From Hymenobacter translucens (lineage in GTDB: Bacteria > Bacteroidota > Bacteroidia > Cytophagales > Hymenobacteraceae), in the NCBI RefSeq assembly GCF_020685205.1, contig NZ_JAJERB010000003.1, forward strand, positions 310,001 through 374,000: a stretch of DNA of 64,000 nucleotides. The letters are read 5' to 3'. Shown piece after piece: positions 42,967 to 51,505 of this stretch. The notes under the pieces are model-generated. The model saw only the letters and a program-made list of their open reading frames with translations. It ran no database searches and had not been told where the DNA came from. The first letter of the stretch is position 1. Every line of letters starts with the position of its first letter. The position numbers and the translations under genes are program-made.

Positions 42967-44580
42967 ATGTCCGAACCTGCTACGCTCACCCACCGCAGCA
43001 AGCTGCTCACCCTGACCGGGGTGCTGCTCGCGCTGTTCCTTGGCTCTCTCGACCAGACCATCGTTTCCACGGCGCTGCCCCGGATTGTGGCCGACCTGCA
43101 TGGCTTCGACCGCTTTACCTGGGTAGCCACGGCCTACCTCGTGGCCAGCACCGCGCTGGTACCCGTGTATGGCAAGCTGGCCGATATGTACTCCCGCCGC
43201 GCCATCGAGATTATTGCCGTGCTGACCTTTCTGTTCGGCTCGGCTCTGTGCGGCCTGGCCGGGGAGTTTGGTACGCTGCCCCTGCTGGGCGACGGCATGA
43301 CCCAGCTCATCATCTTCCGGGCTATTCAGGGGCTGGGCGGCGCCGGCTTGTTTGCCATGGCCTTTATCATCATTGCCGACCTGTTTCCGCCTGCCGAGCG
43401 CGGCCGCTATCAGGGCTTCGTGGGCGCCACCTTTGGGGTTTCGTCGGTGCTGGGGCCGTTCCTGGGCGGACTGCTTACCGACCATGGCACGGGCCTGGTG
43501 CCGGGTGTGGAAGGCTGGCGGCTGGTGTTCTACGTAAACCTGCCCCTGGGCGCGCTGGCGCTGTGGTTTATCACCTCACGGATGCCGGCCCTGCGCCCGC
43601 GCGGGGAGCGGCTGCCGCTCGACTACCTCTCGGCTTTGCTGCTGATGGCCGGCCTGGTGCCGCTCGTTATCGGCCTGCAGGTGAACAAAGCCGTCTATCC
43701 CTGGACGTCGCCTACTACCCTGGGCCTGTTCGGTGCGGCGCTGACGGCGCTGGTTTTGTTTGTGGTTCGCTCCCTGCACTCCCCCAATCCAATCCTGGAC
43801 CTCGGCCTGTTCAAGAACAAGGTGTTTCGCTCCGCCAACATTGCGCTGTTTCTGCTGGGCGGAGCCTTCCTGAGTATCATCATCTTCGAACCCCTGTTCA
43901 TGATCAACGTGGTGGGCGTTACAGCCACCAAGGCGGGGGTGAGCCTGATTCCGCTTTCGCTCGGCGTGGTGTCGGGCTCAATGCTGGCCGGGCAGATGGT
44001 GTCGCGCTTCGGGCACTACAAGCGCTGGATGCTGGCCGGCGGCCTCGTGGTCCTGACTGGCCTGAGCCTGCTGGCTACTATGCCCATCGACATCAGCTAC
44101 GGACGGGTGATGCTTTACGTGCTGGTATGCGGCGTGGGACTGGGCCCGAGCATGCCGCTTTACACGCTGGCGATTCAGAATGCCATTGAGCCGCGGTTTA
44201 TCGGGCAGGCCACCTCGGCCAGTCAGTTTTTCCGGCAGATCGGCGGGGCCATCACCGCCGCCGTTCTGGGAACCGTGCTGACCATGAGCCTGGCGCACCT
44301 GCTACCCGCCACGGCGGCGCCTACCCCGGCTCAGCAGCTGTCGGTGAGTGAGGGCCCGGCTCTGACGGTAAATGACATGGCCAGCGACGGCAGCGGGGCC
44401 GCTAGCCCCCTGGTGCGGGAGGCCTTTGCCCGGGCTATCTCCCGCATCTACCTCTGCACGATCTGCCTGGTGCTGGCCGGCTGGCTGGCGAGCTGGTTTA
44501 TTCCGGAGCTGCCCCTGCGTAAGTCGAATGCCCCTGCCGCCGGCTCCCCGACGACCAAGGTCCCAGCTATGGCGGAGTAA
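42967..44580 (+). CDS. multidrug MFS exporter (14-helix DHA2/EmrB-QacA type)
   Basis: ATG 42967 (MSEPATLTHRSKLLT) gives 537 residues. Motif D1 is LDQTIVSTALPRIVADL, motif A is GKLADMYSRR, motif C is GATFGVSSVLGPFLGGLLTD with the antiporter Gly/Pro pattern, and there are fourteen membrane helices. Such proteins export cationic or hydrophobic drugs by proton antiport. No membrane-fusion protein or TetR/MarR regulator is next to it, so it probably works alone. Upstream codons to 42862 are open but Arg/Pro-rich and not part of the fold. Confidence 0.92.
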   Translation: MSEPATLTHRSKLLTLTGVLLALFLGSLDQTIVSTALPRIVADLHGFDRFTWVATAYLVASTALVPVYGKLADMYSRRAIEIIAVLTFLFGSALCGLAGEFGTLPLLGDGMTQLIIFRAIQGLGGAGLFAMAFIIIADLFPPAERGRYQGFVGATFGVSSVLGPFLGGLLTDHGTGLVPGVEGWRLVFYVNLPLGALALWFITSRMPALRPRGERLPLDYLSALLLMAGLVPLVIGLQVNKAVYPWTSPTTLGLFGAALTALVLFVVRSLHSPNPILDLGLFKNKVFRSANIALFLLGGAFLSIIIFEPLFMINVVGVTATKAGVSLIPLSLGVVSGSMLAGQMVSRFGHYKRWMLAGGLVVLTGLSLLATMPIDISYGRVMLYVLVCGVGLGPSMPLYTLAIQNAIEPRFIGQATSASQFFRQIGGAITAAVLGTVLTMSLAHLLPATAAPTPAQQLSVSEGPALTVNDMASDGSGAASPLVREAFARAISRIYLCTICLVLAGWLASWFIPELPLRKSNAPAAGSPTTKVPAMAE

Positions 44581-44695
44581 AAGCAGAAATCCGCCAATCG
44601 TTGAACTTTGCTTATATATATAGAACAATACCGCGGTAAAAAGCTGTTTTTTTCGTACGTTTGCCGCTCGTATTTTTTAGGATTCCGCTTACCCC

Positions 44696-45145
44696 ATGAA
44701 AAAAGCCCTGCTTCTGCTGGCGCTGCTCTTCAGCATCGCCTCTACTGCCTTTGCCCAGAATCAAAAACAGGATTTGTATAAAGCTGTGGCCAAAAACAAC
44801 GCTGCCGAGGTTGCAGCCCTGCTTAAGGCCGGCGCCGACCCCAACGTAGCTTTGGAGATTGTACCCGGCTTTAAAACCAGCTACCTTATCACGGCCGCCA
44901 ACCACGGCAACCTGGAAATTGTAAAATCACTGGTCGGCAGCAAAGCGCAGGTGAACTGGCAGGACCAGTTTCACGGCACCGCGCTGATGGCTGCCGCCGG
45001 TAAAGGCCACAAAGCCGTGGTAGAATTCCTGCTCAGCAGCGGGGCCGATGCCAAACTCAAGGACGATGATGGCAAGGATGCCCTGGCCGCGGCCCGGGAA
45101 AGCGGCAACGCGGAGGTAGTTGCCCTGCTGCAAAAGCACAGCTAA
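44696..45145 (+). CDS. secreted ankyrin-repeat protein
   Basis: A 149-residue protein with signal peptide (KALLLLALLFSIASTAFAQ). Four ankyrin-like repeats follow: DLYKAVAKNNAAEVAALLKAGADPN, LITAANHGNLEIVKSLVGSKAQVN, ALMAAAGKGHKAVVEFLLSSGAD and DALAAARESGNAEVVALLQ. Small periplasmic ankyrin proteins usually act by protein binding, sometimes with catalase or toxin partners; no partner is evident. Upstream 44640-44690 is AT-rich and probably holds the promoter. Confidence 0.85.
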   Translation: MKKALLLLALLFSIASTAFAQNQKQDLYKAVAKNNAAEVAALLKAGADPNVALEIVPGFKTSYLITAANHGNLEIVKSLVGSKAQVNWQDQFHGTALMAAAGKGHKAVVEFLLSSGADAKLKDDDGKDALAAARESGNAEVVALLQKHS

Positions 45146-45307
45146 CCGCTCCCGCCCGCCTGCCATTGCAGCCCCGCCACTCCCGAACAGCCGGGGCTGG
45201 CGGGGCTGCTTGCTTACTGATCCGGCTGGTAATAAGCTTTTTGATTTTGTGGTGGCAGCCGCTCATTTTGTGTTATACTTGTATACGTATCACCTTATCC
45301 TTTTCCC

Positions 45308-45664
45308 ATGAAGCTTCTTACTCTGCTTTTTTGCGCCGCTATCGGCTTTGGCTTTTCTGATCCGGTTACCTGTAAAAAGGGCCTTGTGGCCGCCGAGGAC
45401 GCGCTGAACCTCGTGCGCAAGTCCCAGAACGGCGACTGGGCCGAAGCCAAGAAAAATCTCGACAAGGCCATGGACCTGCTCGACGACGTAGTGGACAACA
45501 CCGATGACTGCGGCTGCGCGGCGGCCAACGACGCTGCCGAGGATGCCTACAAAAGCGCCAAGAAAGCCTACAAGGGTGAGGACGCCGGCGAGACCCGCAA
45601 GCATGGCAAAAAAGCTCAGGAATACACCGAGAAGGCCATCACCCTGCTCAAGAACTGCCAGTAG
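45308..45664 (+). CDS. small secreted helical protein
   Basis: A 118-residue protein with signal peptide (LLTLLFCAAIGFGFSDP) and a Lys/Asp/Ala-rich all-helical mature part containing Cys22, CGC and NCQ near the end. Repeating units such as AKKNLDKAMDLLDDVVDN and SAKKAYKGEDAGETRKHGKKA suggest a helical bundle. No family recognised. Terminated by a perfect hairpin 56 bp downstream. Confidence 0.6.
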   Translation: MKLLTLLFCAAIGFGFSDPVTCKKGLVAAEDALNLVRKSQNGDWAEAKKNLDKAMDLLDDVVDNTDDCGCAAANDAAEDAYKSAKKAYKGEDAGETRKHGKKAQEYTEKAITLLKNCQ

Positions 45665-45720
45665 TTTTAAGCTGTTAGCTTTCGTTCTGAGGTCACAGTC
45701 TGTAGCCAGCCTACAAGCAT

Positions 45721-45762
45721 AAACAAAGAGCGCCGGATGTATTCGTCCGGCGCTCTTTGTTT
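45721..45762. terminator. bidirectional intrinsic terminator
   Basis: 17-base perfect arms (AAACAAAGAGCGCCGGA...) with an 8-base loop, between the convergent small secreted protein gene and dnaB. Confidence 0.85.
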
Positions 45763-45817
45763 AGGGTCATTGCTAAGTCGGTATCACTTGGGAGCAACAA
45801 AGCCAACCGCTAACAGC

Positions 45818-48460
45818 TTAAAAAGGTGGGTCGTCGTTGCCGAAGTTGCTTTTCGGGAAGGGCTTGGGGGCCGGGCCGTCATTGATCTTGCTGCCCAGGC
45901 GGATGGTGCCGGGCGTAAAGCCGGTCTGTTCGTCGAAGGTGCTGGCCGGGAAGGCGCCGGGGTTGTAGTCGGCGTCGGCACCGAAGCCTCCGCCATCGAG
46001 GTCGGCAAACTTGGTGAAGCGGCCGATAAACTTAAGCTGCACGGTTTCGAGCGAGCCGTTCCGGTGCTTGGCGATAATCACCTCACCGGTTCCCTGGGTC
46101 GGGTTGCCCATCTCGTCCTCCGTAATCTTGTAGTACTCGGGGCGGTAAAGGAATACCACCATGTCAGCGTCCTGCTCGATCGAGCCGGATTCACGCAGGT
46201 CACTTAGCTGGGGCTTCTTGTCGCCGCCCCGGGTTTCCACCGAGCGCGAAAGCTGCGACAGCGCCAGCACCGGCACGTTCAGCTCCTTGGCAATGCCCTT
46301 CAGTGCCCGGGATATAGAGGCAATTTCCTGTTCGCGGTTGCCGGCGCCCTTGCCCCCATCCGAGTTCCCCGTCATCAGCTGCAGGTAGTCGATGATGATC
46401 ATCTGGATGTCGTGGTGGGCCTTCAGGCGGCGGCACTTGGTACGCAACTCCCGGATGCTCAGCGCAGGCGTGTCGTCGATGTAGATCGGGGCCGCCGACA
46501 ACGACGAAATCTTGTGGTTGAGCTGGGCCCACTCGTAGTCGGCCAGGTTGCCTTTCTTGATTTTCTCGGAGTCCAGCTCGGCCTCAGCCGAAATCAGACG
46601 GTTGACGAGCTGAATCGAGGACATTTCCAGCGAGAAGATGGCCACCGGCTTCTTGTGGTCGACGGCGGCGTTGCGCATGGCCGATACCACGAAAGCGGTG
46701 TTGTGCGTCACTGTCATATCCTGGAGCAGGAACAGGCGGTTGCCATCGATGGCAAAGCCGTAGTAGTCGTCCTCGCCGTCGGGCTCCACCGAAATACCCG
46801 TCATGCGCCAGTCAACTTTGCTGGCCCAGGGATTGGCTTGCTTGCGCGTCACGCGTACCGGCACCCGGTCGATATCGCCGTAGATCCGCACCCGGAATAC
46901 CTCACGCTCGTAGCCGATGCGGGAAATAGCGGCCCGCTTTTTCTTCAGCGACGTGCGGAAGCCCAGGGAGTCGGCCAGGAACTTGATCTGCCGGGCGAGG
47001 CGGTGGTTTTTCTGCGTGATTTCGTAGCCGTTGCTTACCGGGTCCAGGTGACCGTCGGAGTCGATCAGGCCGGCCAGCAGGCGCAGGCGGTTTTCGGTGC
47101 TGTTGGCGAGGTACGACTGGGGAATATGCTTATCACCGAGGACGCCCAGCTGGCGCAGCTCATCCTGCAGGGAATACTGCGCGCTACTGCCGCCCTGCCG
47201 GCCCCGGGTAATGCCGTAGCTGTTGCAGCGGCCTTCAACCACGCCCACCGTTACCTGCATATCCAGCGCCCCGGCGTACTCGTGCAGGTAGTCGATGATT
47301 TCCGGATCCTGGCCGGTAATGCGGCAGTTGTCAGAGGACCCGTCGCCGAGCCACACGCCGAGAAAGTACGGATCAACCGGCACGTCCTGCGCAGCAAACT
47401 CCACCGGTACTTTGTAGCCTTTGTAGTTGGAGCGAAACTTTTCCGACTGTGCCAGCCAGTCCTTCACGGTGATGTTGAGCACGTCGCCGTGGCAGTGCGG
47501 GCCCTCGGTGCGGCTGCGCTTCAGGGAAAGAATATGGCTTTCATTGACGCGGTAGGCCTCGGCCTTGTTCTGCCGCACCCAGTACATCTGCTCCCGACCG
47601 CGGGCAATGCTAAGCACCCGGCGCGGCGTAGAGTCGTCGCCCATCAGCAGCTCGCCGGCCTGCACGTCTTCCACGTTGCGAAGCGTGCCGTCGAACATCA
47701 GCACTTTCGTGCCCTTGCCGAGGCACTTACCCATGCCAGGGCGGGCGGCAATGATAACCAGGTCGGAGGGCTGCCAGCCGCTTGTGACGCGGTCCAGGGC
47801 CGAGAAGCCCGAGGGCACGCCGGTGAGGCCGTCCTTCTGGTTTTTCTTTTCCTCCAGCTCCTTGATGGCCTTGCCCATCAGGCTGCGCATGTCGTCGAAG
47901 TTCTTGCGGATGTTCGACTCCGACACCTCGAACAGCGCCTGTTCGGTGCTGTCGAGCAGGTTGAATACGTCGGTGGTATCCTCGAAGGCGTCGCGCTGGA
48001 TCGAGCTGGCAATGTGAATCAGCTCCCGCTTGATAGCATTTTCGGTGATGATACGGGCGTGGTACTCGATGTTGGCCGCCGAGTTCACCTTGAAGGTGAG
48101 GTTGGCCACGTAGTGGGCCCCGCCGGCCGCTTCCAGCTCGCCCAGCTCGCGCAGCTCCTGCGTCACCGTGAGGATGTCGATGGGCTCCGACTTGTCGAAC
48201 AAACTGAGGATGGCCTTGAAAATACGCTGGTGCCCGTCCTTGTAGAAGGATGGCGGCTTCAGGATATCAATTACCGTGGTCAGCGCGTCTTTTTCCAGCA
48301 TCAGCGCGCCCAGCACCGCCGCTTCCAGCTCCAGGGCCTGGGGCGGCAGCTTACCGGCCGGCGCCCCCATCGGCACCACGCTGGGCCGGTTGATCAGGGC
48401 GGCTTTGGCACGGGCGGCGGATTGTTTTAGGCGGTCGTCCATCTGGTCGTTCATCTTCAT
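45818..48460 (-). CDS. dnaB: Replicative DNA helicase DnaB interrupted by an intein
   Basis: An 880-residue precursor. The N-terminal domain (LPPQALELEAAVLGALML, about 38-150) and linker precede the RecA-like domain. The P-loop is split: ARPGMGK ends at residue 245, the intein occupies 246-587, and TAFVVSAMRNAA resumes at 588. Walker B IIIDYLQLMT and LRESGSIEQDADMVVFLYR follow. After splicing the helicase would be about 538 residues, normal for the phylum. The C-terminus ends in the acidic GNDDPPF, like SSB-type tails. It unwinds DNA at the fork as a hexamer. A second in-frame ATG at 48454 is an alternative start. Because Walker A is interrupted, splicing is required for function. Confidence 0.95.
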   Translation of the reverse strand: MKMNDQMDDRLKQSAARAKAALINRPSVVPMGAPAGKLPPQALELEAAVLGALMLEKDALTTVIDILKPPSFYKDGHQRIFKAILSLFDKSEPIDILTVTQELRELGELEAAGGAHYVANLTFKVNSAANIEYHARIITENAIKRELIHIASSIQRDAFEDTTDVFNLLDSTEQALFEVSESNIRKNFDDMRSLMGKAIKELEEKKNQKDGLTGVPSGFSALDRVTSGWQPSDLVIIAARPGMGKCLGKGTKVLMFDGTLRNVEDVQAGELLMGDDSTPRRVLSIARGREQMYWVRQNKAEAYRVNESHILSLKRSRTEGPHCHGDVLNITVKDWLAQSEKFRSNYKGYKVPVEFAAQDVPVDPYFLGVWLGDGSSDNCRITGQDPEIIDYLHEYAGALDMQVTVGVVEGRCNSYGITRGRQGGSSAQYSLQDELRQLGVLGDKHIPQSYLANSTENRLRLLAGLIDSDGHLDPVSNGYEITQKNHRLARQIKFLADSLGFRTSLKKKRAAISRIGYEREVFRVRIYGDIDRVPVRVTRKQANPWASKVDWRMTGISVEPDGEDDYYGFAIDGNRLFLLQDMTVTHNTAFVVSAMRNAAVDHKKPVAIFSLEMSSIQLVNRLISAEAELDSEKIKKGNLADYEWAQLNHKISSLSAAPIYIDDTPALSIRELRTKCRRLKAHHDIQMIIIDYLQLMTGNSDGGKGAGNREQEIASISRALKGIAKELNVPVLALSQLSRSVETRGGDKKPQLSDLRESGSIEQDADMVVFLYRPEYYKITEDEMGNPTQGTGEVIIAKHRNGSLETVQLKFIGRFTKFADLDGGGFGADADYNPGAFPASTFDEQTGFTPGTIRLGSKINDGPAPKPFPKSNFGNDDPPF
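46700..47725 (-). other. DnaB intein with LAGLIDADG homing endonuclease
   Basis: 342 residues, starting with Cys (CLGKGTKVLMFDG, block A) and ending VTHN (block G), with Thr as the +1 extein residue. Block B is around YRVNESHILSL with a conserved His. FLGVWLGDGSSDN and LLAGLIDSDGHLD are the two LAGLIDADG helices of a homing endonuclease, both with the catalytic Asp. Block F is DDYYGFAIDGNRLFLLQD. All splicing residues are present, so it is predicted active, and the endonuclease is probably intact rather than degenerate. Insertion is exactly between Lys and Thr of the P-loop, a recurrent site in DnaB inteins. Confidence 0.93.
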
Positions 48461-48635
48461 TCTCTCAAAGCTAACCCGAAAGGGCTACAAAGCTAGGCTC
48501 AACAGCGCAGAAGTGCAGGCCTGTTTTCCCGCTTTCTTTTCGTTACCTTGCCCGGTAGCGGGCTTTTCAGAACCGCCCCAAAGCGCGGTTGTTTGCTACC
48601 TTTACCGCTCTTTTTCGCCCCGTTTGCTTTCCCTT

Positions 48636-50042
48636 ATGGCTGTATCTTCCGCTGCCGACGCCACGGCCGCTCCCGCCCAGCGCCTCCACCTGATTGCCTG
48701 TGGAGGCAGCATCATGCACAACCTCGCCCTGGCCCTGCACCGCCGCGGCGCCCGCGTCACGGGTTCCGACGACGAAATCTTTGAGCCCGCCAAGGGCCGC
48801 CTGGCCGCCGCCGGCCTGCTGCCGGCCCAGGAAGGCTGGTTTCCGGAGAAAGTCACCGCCGACCTCGACGCCGTCATCGTGGGCATGCACGCCCGGGCCG
48901 ACAATCCCGAGCTGCTCCGGGCCCAGGAGCTGGGTTTGCGGGTGTACTCGTTTCCGGAATATATCTACGAGGCTTCCAAGGACAAGCAGCGGGTCGTTAT
49001 CGGCGGCTCGCACGGCAAGACCAGCATCACGTCCCTGATCCTGCACGTGCTGCGCTTCCACGGCCGCAAGTTCGACTACGCCGTGGGGGCCCAGCTCGAA
49101 GGCTTCGACCTGATGGTGCAATTGACGGAAGATGCGCCCATCATCATCATCGAAGGCGACGAGTACCTGTCCTCCCCCATCGACCGGCGGCCCAAGTTTC
49201 ACCTTTACCAGCACCACATCGGCCTGATTTCGGGCATCAGCTGGGACCACATCAACGTGTTCCCGACCGAAGAAGACTACCGGGAGCAGTTCCGCATCTT
49301 CGCCGAGATGACGCCCAAGGCCGGCGTGCTCATCTACGACCAGGACGACGAGCAGGTACAGCTCGTAACCGTTCCCTCGAACCCCTCGGTGAAGTACATC
49401 GGCTACGGCCCGCACGAGAACGTGGTGCGCGACGGACGCACGTTCCTGCTCACCAAGCGCGACGAGGAAGTGCCGGTGCAGGTGTTCGGGGCCCACAACC
49501 TGCGCAACATCTCGGCCGCCAAGGAGGTCTGCAAGCAGCTCGGCATCAAGGGTAAGGATTTCTACGAGGCCATTGCCACGTTTAAGGGCGCGGCCCGCCG
49601 CCTGGAGCTGGTGCGGGAAAGCAAGTCGTCGGTAGTATACAAGGACTTTGCCCACGCCCCGTCCAAGCTGAAGGCCACGGCCACGGCCCTGAAGCAGCAG
49701 TTTCCGAAGCGCCGGCTGGTGGCTTGCCTGGAGCTGCACACCTTCAGCTCCCTGAACCCGAACTTCCTACCCCAGTACGCCCATACCTTCGACGCGCCCG
49801 ACGTGGCGGTGGTGTATTTCAACCCCCACGTGCTCGAGCACAAGCGCCTGCCCCCGCTCCCGCCGGAGCAGGTGCAAAAGGCCTTTCAGCGCCCCGACCT
49901 GCAGGTGTTTACCGACAGCAGGGAGCTGGCCGCGTTTCTACAGAAGCAGGACTGGACCGACGCCAACCTGCTGATGATGTCGTCGGGCACGTTTGACGGG
50001 CTGGATTTGACCAAGCTGGCCGAACAGGTAACAGCCGAATGA
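48636..50042 (+). CDS. mpl: UDP-N-acetylmuramate:L-Ala-gamma-D-Glu-meso-DAP ligase-like Mur ligase
   Basis: ATG 48636 gives 468 residues. The N-terminal Rossmann domain has ACGGSIMHNLALALHRRG, the form of the MurC/Mpl nucleotide-binding loop typical of Mpl. GGSHGKTSITSLI is the Mur ligase P-loop, IIEGDEYLSSPID the Glu/Asp metal site, GISWDHINVFPT a central signature and KDFAHAPSKLKATATAL the C-terminal ADP-binding motif. Mpl reattaches recycled tripeptide to UDP-MurNAc, saving new synthesis. It overlaps the following hydrolase gene by four bases (ATGA). Confidence 0.88.
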   Translation: MAVSSAADATAAPAQRLHLIACGGSIMHNLALALHRRGARVTGSDDEIFEPAKGRLAAAGLLPAQEGWFPEKVTADLDAVIVGMHARADNPELLRAQELGLRVYSFPEYIYEASKDKQRVVIGGSHGKTSITSLILHVLRFHGRKFDYAVGAQLEGFDLMVQLTEDAPIIIIEGDEYLSSPIDRRPKFHLYQHHIGLISGISWDHINVFPTEEDYREQFRIFAEMTPKAGVLIYDQDDEQVQLVTVPSNPSVKYIGYGPHENVVRDGRTFLLTKRDEEVPVQVFGAHNLRNISAAKEVCKQLGIKGKDFYEAIATFKGAARRLELVRESKSSVVYKDFAHAPSKLKATATALKQQFPKRRLVACLELHTFSSLNPNFLPQYAHTFDAPDVAVVYFNPHVLEHKRLPPLPPEQVQKAFQRPDLQVFTDSRELAAFLQKQDWTDANLLMMSSGTFDGLDLTKLAEQVTAE

Positions 50043-50737
50043 AGCCTACCCTACTCCTGCTCCACGGCGCCCTGGCCGCCGAAAGTCAGCTCAAGCCCCT
50101 GGCCCGGCAGCTGAGCGCCGCATTTGCCGTGCATACGCTGTCCTTTAGCGGACACGGCGGCCGGGAGCTGGTCCCGGCCGAGTTTACCATGGACAGCTTT
50201 GCCGCAGAGGTGCATGCCTACCTCGAAGGCAAGGACCTGACCGAGGTCCACGTGTTCGGCTACAGCATGGGCGGGTACGCGGCCCTGCTGAGTGCCCTGC
50301 GCCACCCCGGCCCGATTCGTACCATTACCACGCTGGGCACCAAGTTCGACTGGACGCCGGAAACGGCCGCGGCCGAAACCCGGATGCTGGACGCGGCCAA
50401 AATCCAGGAAAAGGTGCCGCAGTTTGCCGAGCAGCTCCGCCTCACTCACGCGCCCACTGACTGGACCCAGGTGCTGGCCGCCACGGGCACGATGATGCGC
50501 CAGCTGGGTGACAGTCCGCCCCTGACAGCCGCCACGCTAAGCGAAGTAGCCCTCCCCGTGCAGGTTCTCGTCGGGGAGCTGGATAAAACGGCCGGTGTGG
50601 ATGCGTCGGCGCAGTTTGCGGGCTACCTGCCCCGGGGCCGGTTTGAAGTAATTATGAACACGCCCCACCCGCTGGAGCGCGTGAACCCCGACCTGCTGGC
50701 TGAGCGCATCAGCCGCTTTATCGGGGAGCACTCCTGA
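50039..50737 (+). CDS. alpha/beta hydrolase
   Basis: ATG 50039 overlaps the preceding stop (ATGA), so translation is coupled to Mpl. The 232-residue protein has the hydrolase start LLLLHGALAAESQLKPLARQL, an oxyanion HGA, the nucleophile elbow GYSMGGYAALL (Ser), a strand-7 VLVGELDKTAG with Asp, and the catalytic His in MNTPHPLERVN. Substrate unknown; similarity to MenH/BioH-type small esterases. Coupling suggests, but does not prove, a part in cell-wall recycling. Confidence 0.88.
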   Translation: MKPTLLLLHGALAAESQLKPLARQLSAAFAVHTLSFSGHGGRELVPAEFTMDSFAAEVHAYLEGKDLTEVHVFGYSMGGYAALLSALRHPGPIRTITTLGTKFDWTPETAAAETRMLDAAKIQEKVPQFAEQLRLTHAPTDWTQVLAATGTMMRQLGDSPPLTAATLSEVALPVQVLVGELDKTAGVDASAQFAGYLPRGRFEVIMNTPHPLERVNPDLLAERISRFIGEHS

Positions 50738-50748
50738 CTTGCTTAGCT

Positions 50749-50804
50749 CCTGAATAAAACAACAAGGCCCGTCAGCAGTGACGGGCCTTGTTGTTTTATT
50801 CAGG
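50749..50804. terminator. bidirectional intrinsic terminator
   Basis: 26-base perfect arms (CCTGAATAAAACAACAAGGC...) with a 4-base loop, between the convergent hydrolase gene and a 35-codon gene whose stop codon lies in one arm. Confidence 0.9.
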
Positions 50805-50907
50805 GTTTGGGCGGGGCAGCCGGTGGCGGGCCGGGGCGCCGCCGGTCCGAGACGACCAGCAATGCCAGGGCCGTCAGGCTCAGGCGCAGAATCCACTGAC
50901 GGCTCAT
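50800..50907 (-). CDS. 35-residue hydrophobic peptide, coupled to a lipoprotein gene
   Basis: ATG 50907 overlaps the TGA of the upstream lipoprotein gene (ATGA). The product is MSRQWILRLSLTALALLVV followed by a basic, Pro-rich tail (SDRRRPGPPPAAPPKP), i.e. one membrane helix with a cytoplasmic or periplasmic Pro/Arg tail. Its TGA (50802-50800) lies inside the terminator stem. Overlap geometry and the helix argue that it is expressed; otherwise nothing is known. Confidence 0.5.
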   Translation of the reverse strand: MSRQWILRLSLTALALLVVSDRRRPGPPPAAPPKP

Positions 50908-51476
50908 TTGCGGGGAAAGAAGGTGTTGCCGTTTTCCACCGTCATGTCGCAGTGGTTGCCGGCGGTGTTGTCTTCGCAGGCCGTGCCGGTGATGGCGCTT
51001 TTCTCAAACGAGAAGTAGCAGAACTGGCAGCCCACGCTGGTCACGATATACCGCTCGGCATCCGAGGTCAGGTACAGGCTCTGGTCGGAGGAGATCTGCA
51101 GGGGCAGCGCCATGGCCCGGTACGAGCCGTTGTACATGCCCAGTCCCACCAGATAGTACCCGGCTTTGTCCTTGGAGCTGCCCTGAACCTTGCGGATGAT
51201 GGTTTTGTCGATAACGGTGCCGTCGCTGAACTGCCGGATAAAGTTCTGGGCCAGCTGACTGCGCGGAATCAGGTACTCAATCTTGCCCTCCGAAACGCGG
51301 GCTACCTGCGTACTCGTTGTTTCCAGCTTGCGCTTGCGCAGTTCGTCCGGGTCGGTCGACGTGCTGACTTCCGGAAAGCCGCCGCGCCCGGGCCTGCTGG
51401 TTTCGCAGGCGGTAAGCAACAGCAGCAGGGTTGCCGGCAGCAGCAGCAGGCGGCGGGATATAGAGGTTACGATCAT
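50904..51476 (-). CDS. lipoprotein of unknown function
   Basis: A 190-residue protein. The signal sequence LLLLPATLLLLLTAC ends in a lipobox (LTAC), so it should be lipid-anchored. The mature part has a charged linker (DELRKRKLETTSTQVARV) and a domain with four cysteines (GCQFCYFSFEKSAITGTAC and GNHC). No family recognised. It lies 29 bp downstream of an M48 lipoprotein peptidase gene, and a 35-residue peptide follows it in a coupled arrangement, so the three may form one operon. Confidence 0.6.
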   Translation of the reverse strand: MIVTSISRRLLLLPATLLLLLTACETSRPGRGGFPEVSTSTDPDELRKRKLETTSTQVARVSEGKIEYLIPRSQLAQNFIRQFSDGTVIDKTIIRKVQGSSKDKAGYYLVGLGMYNGSYRAMALPLQISSDQSLYLTSDAERYIVTSVGCQFCYFSFEKSAITGTACEDNTAGNHCDMTVENGNTFFPRK

Positions 51477-51505
51477 CAGGGAAGCAGGAAACAGGCAGGT
51501 GAATA

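Noticed and set aside
46412-48430. 672-codon plus-strand frame over dnaB
   Set aside because: Entirely antisense to dnaB and its intein; no motifs, composition typical of high-GC antisense frames.
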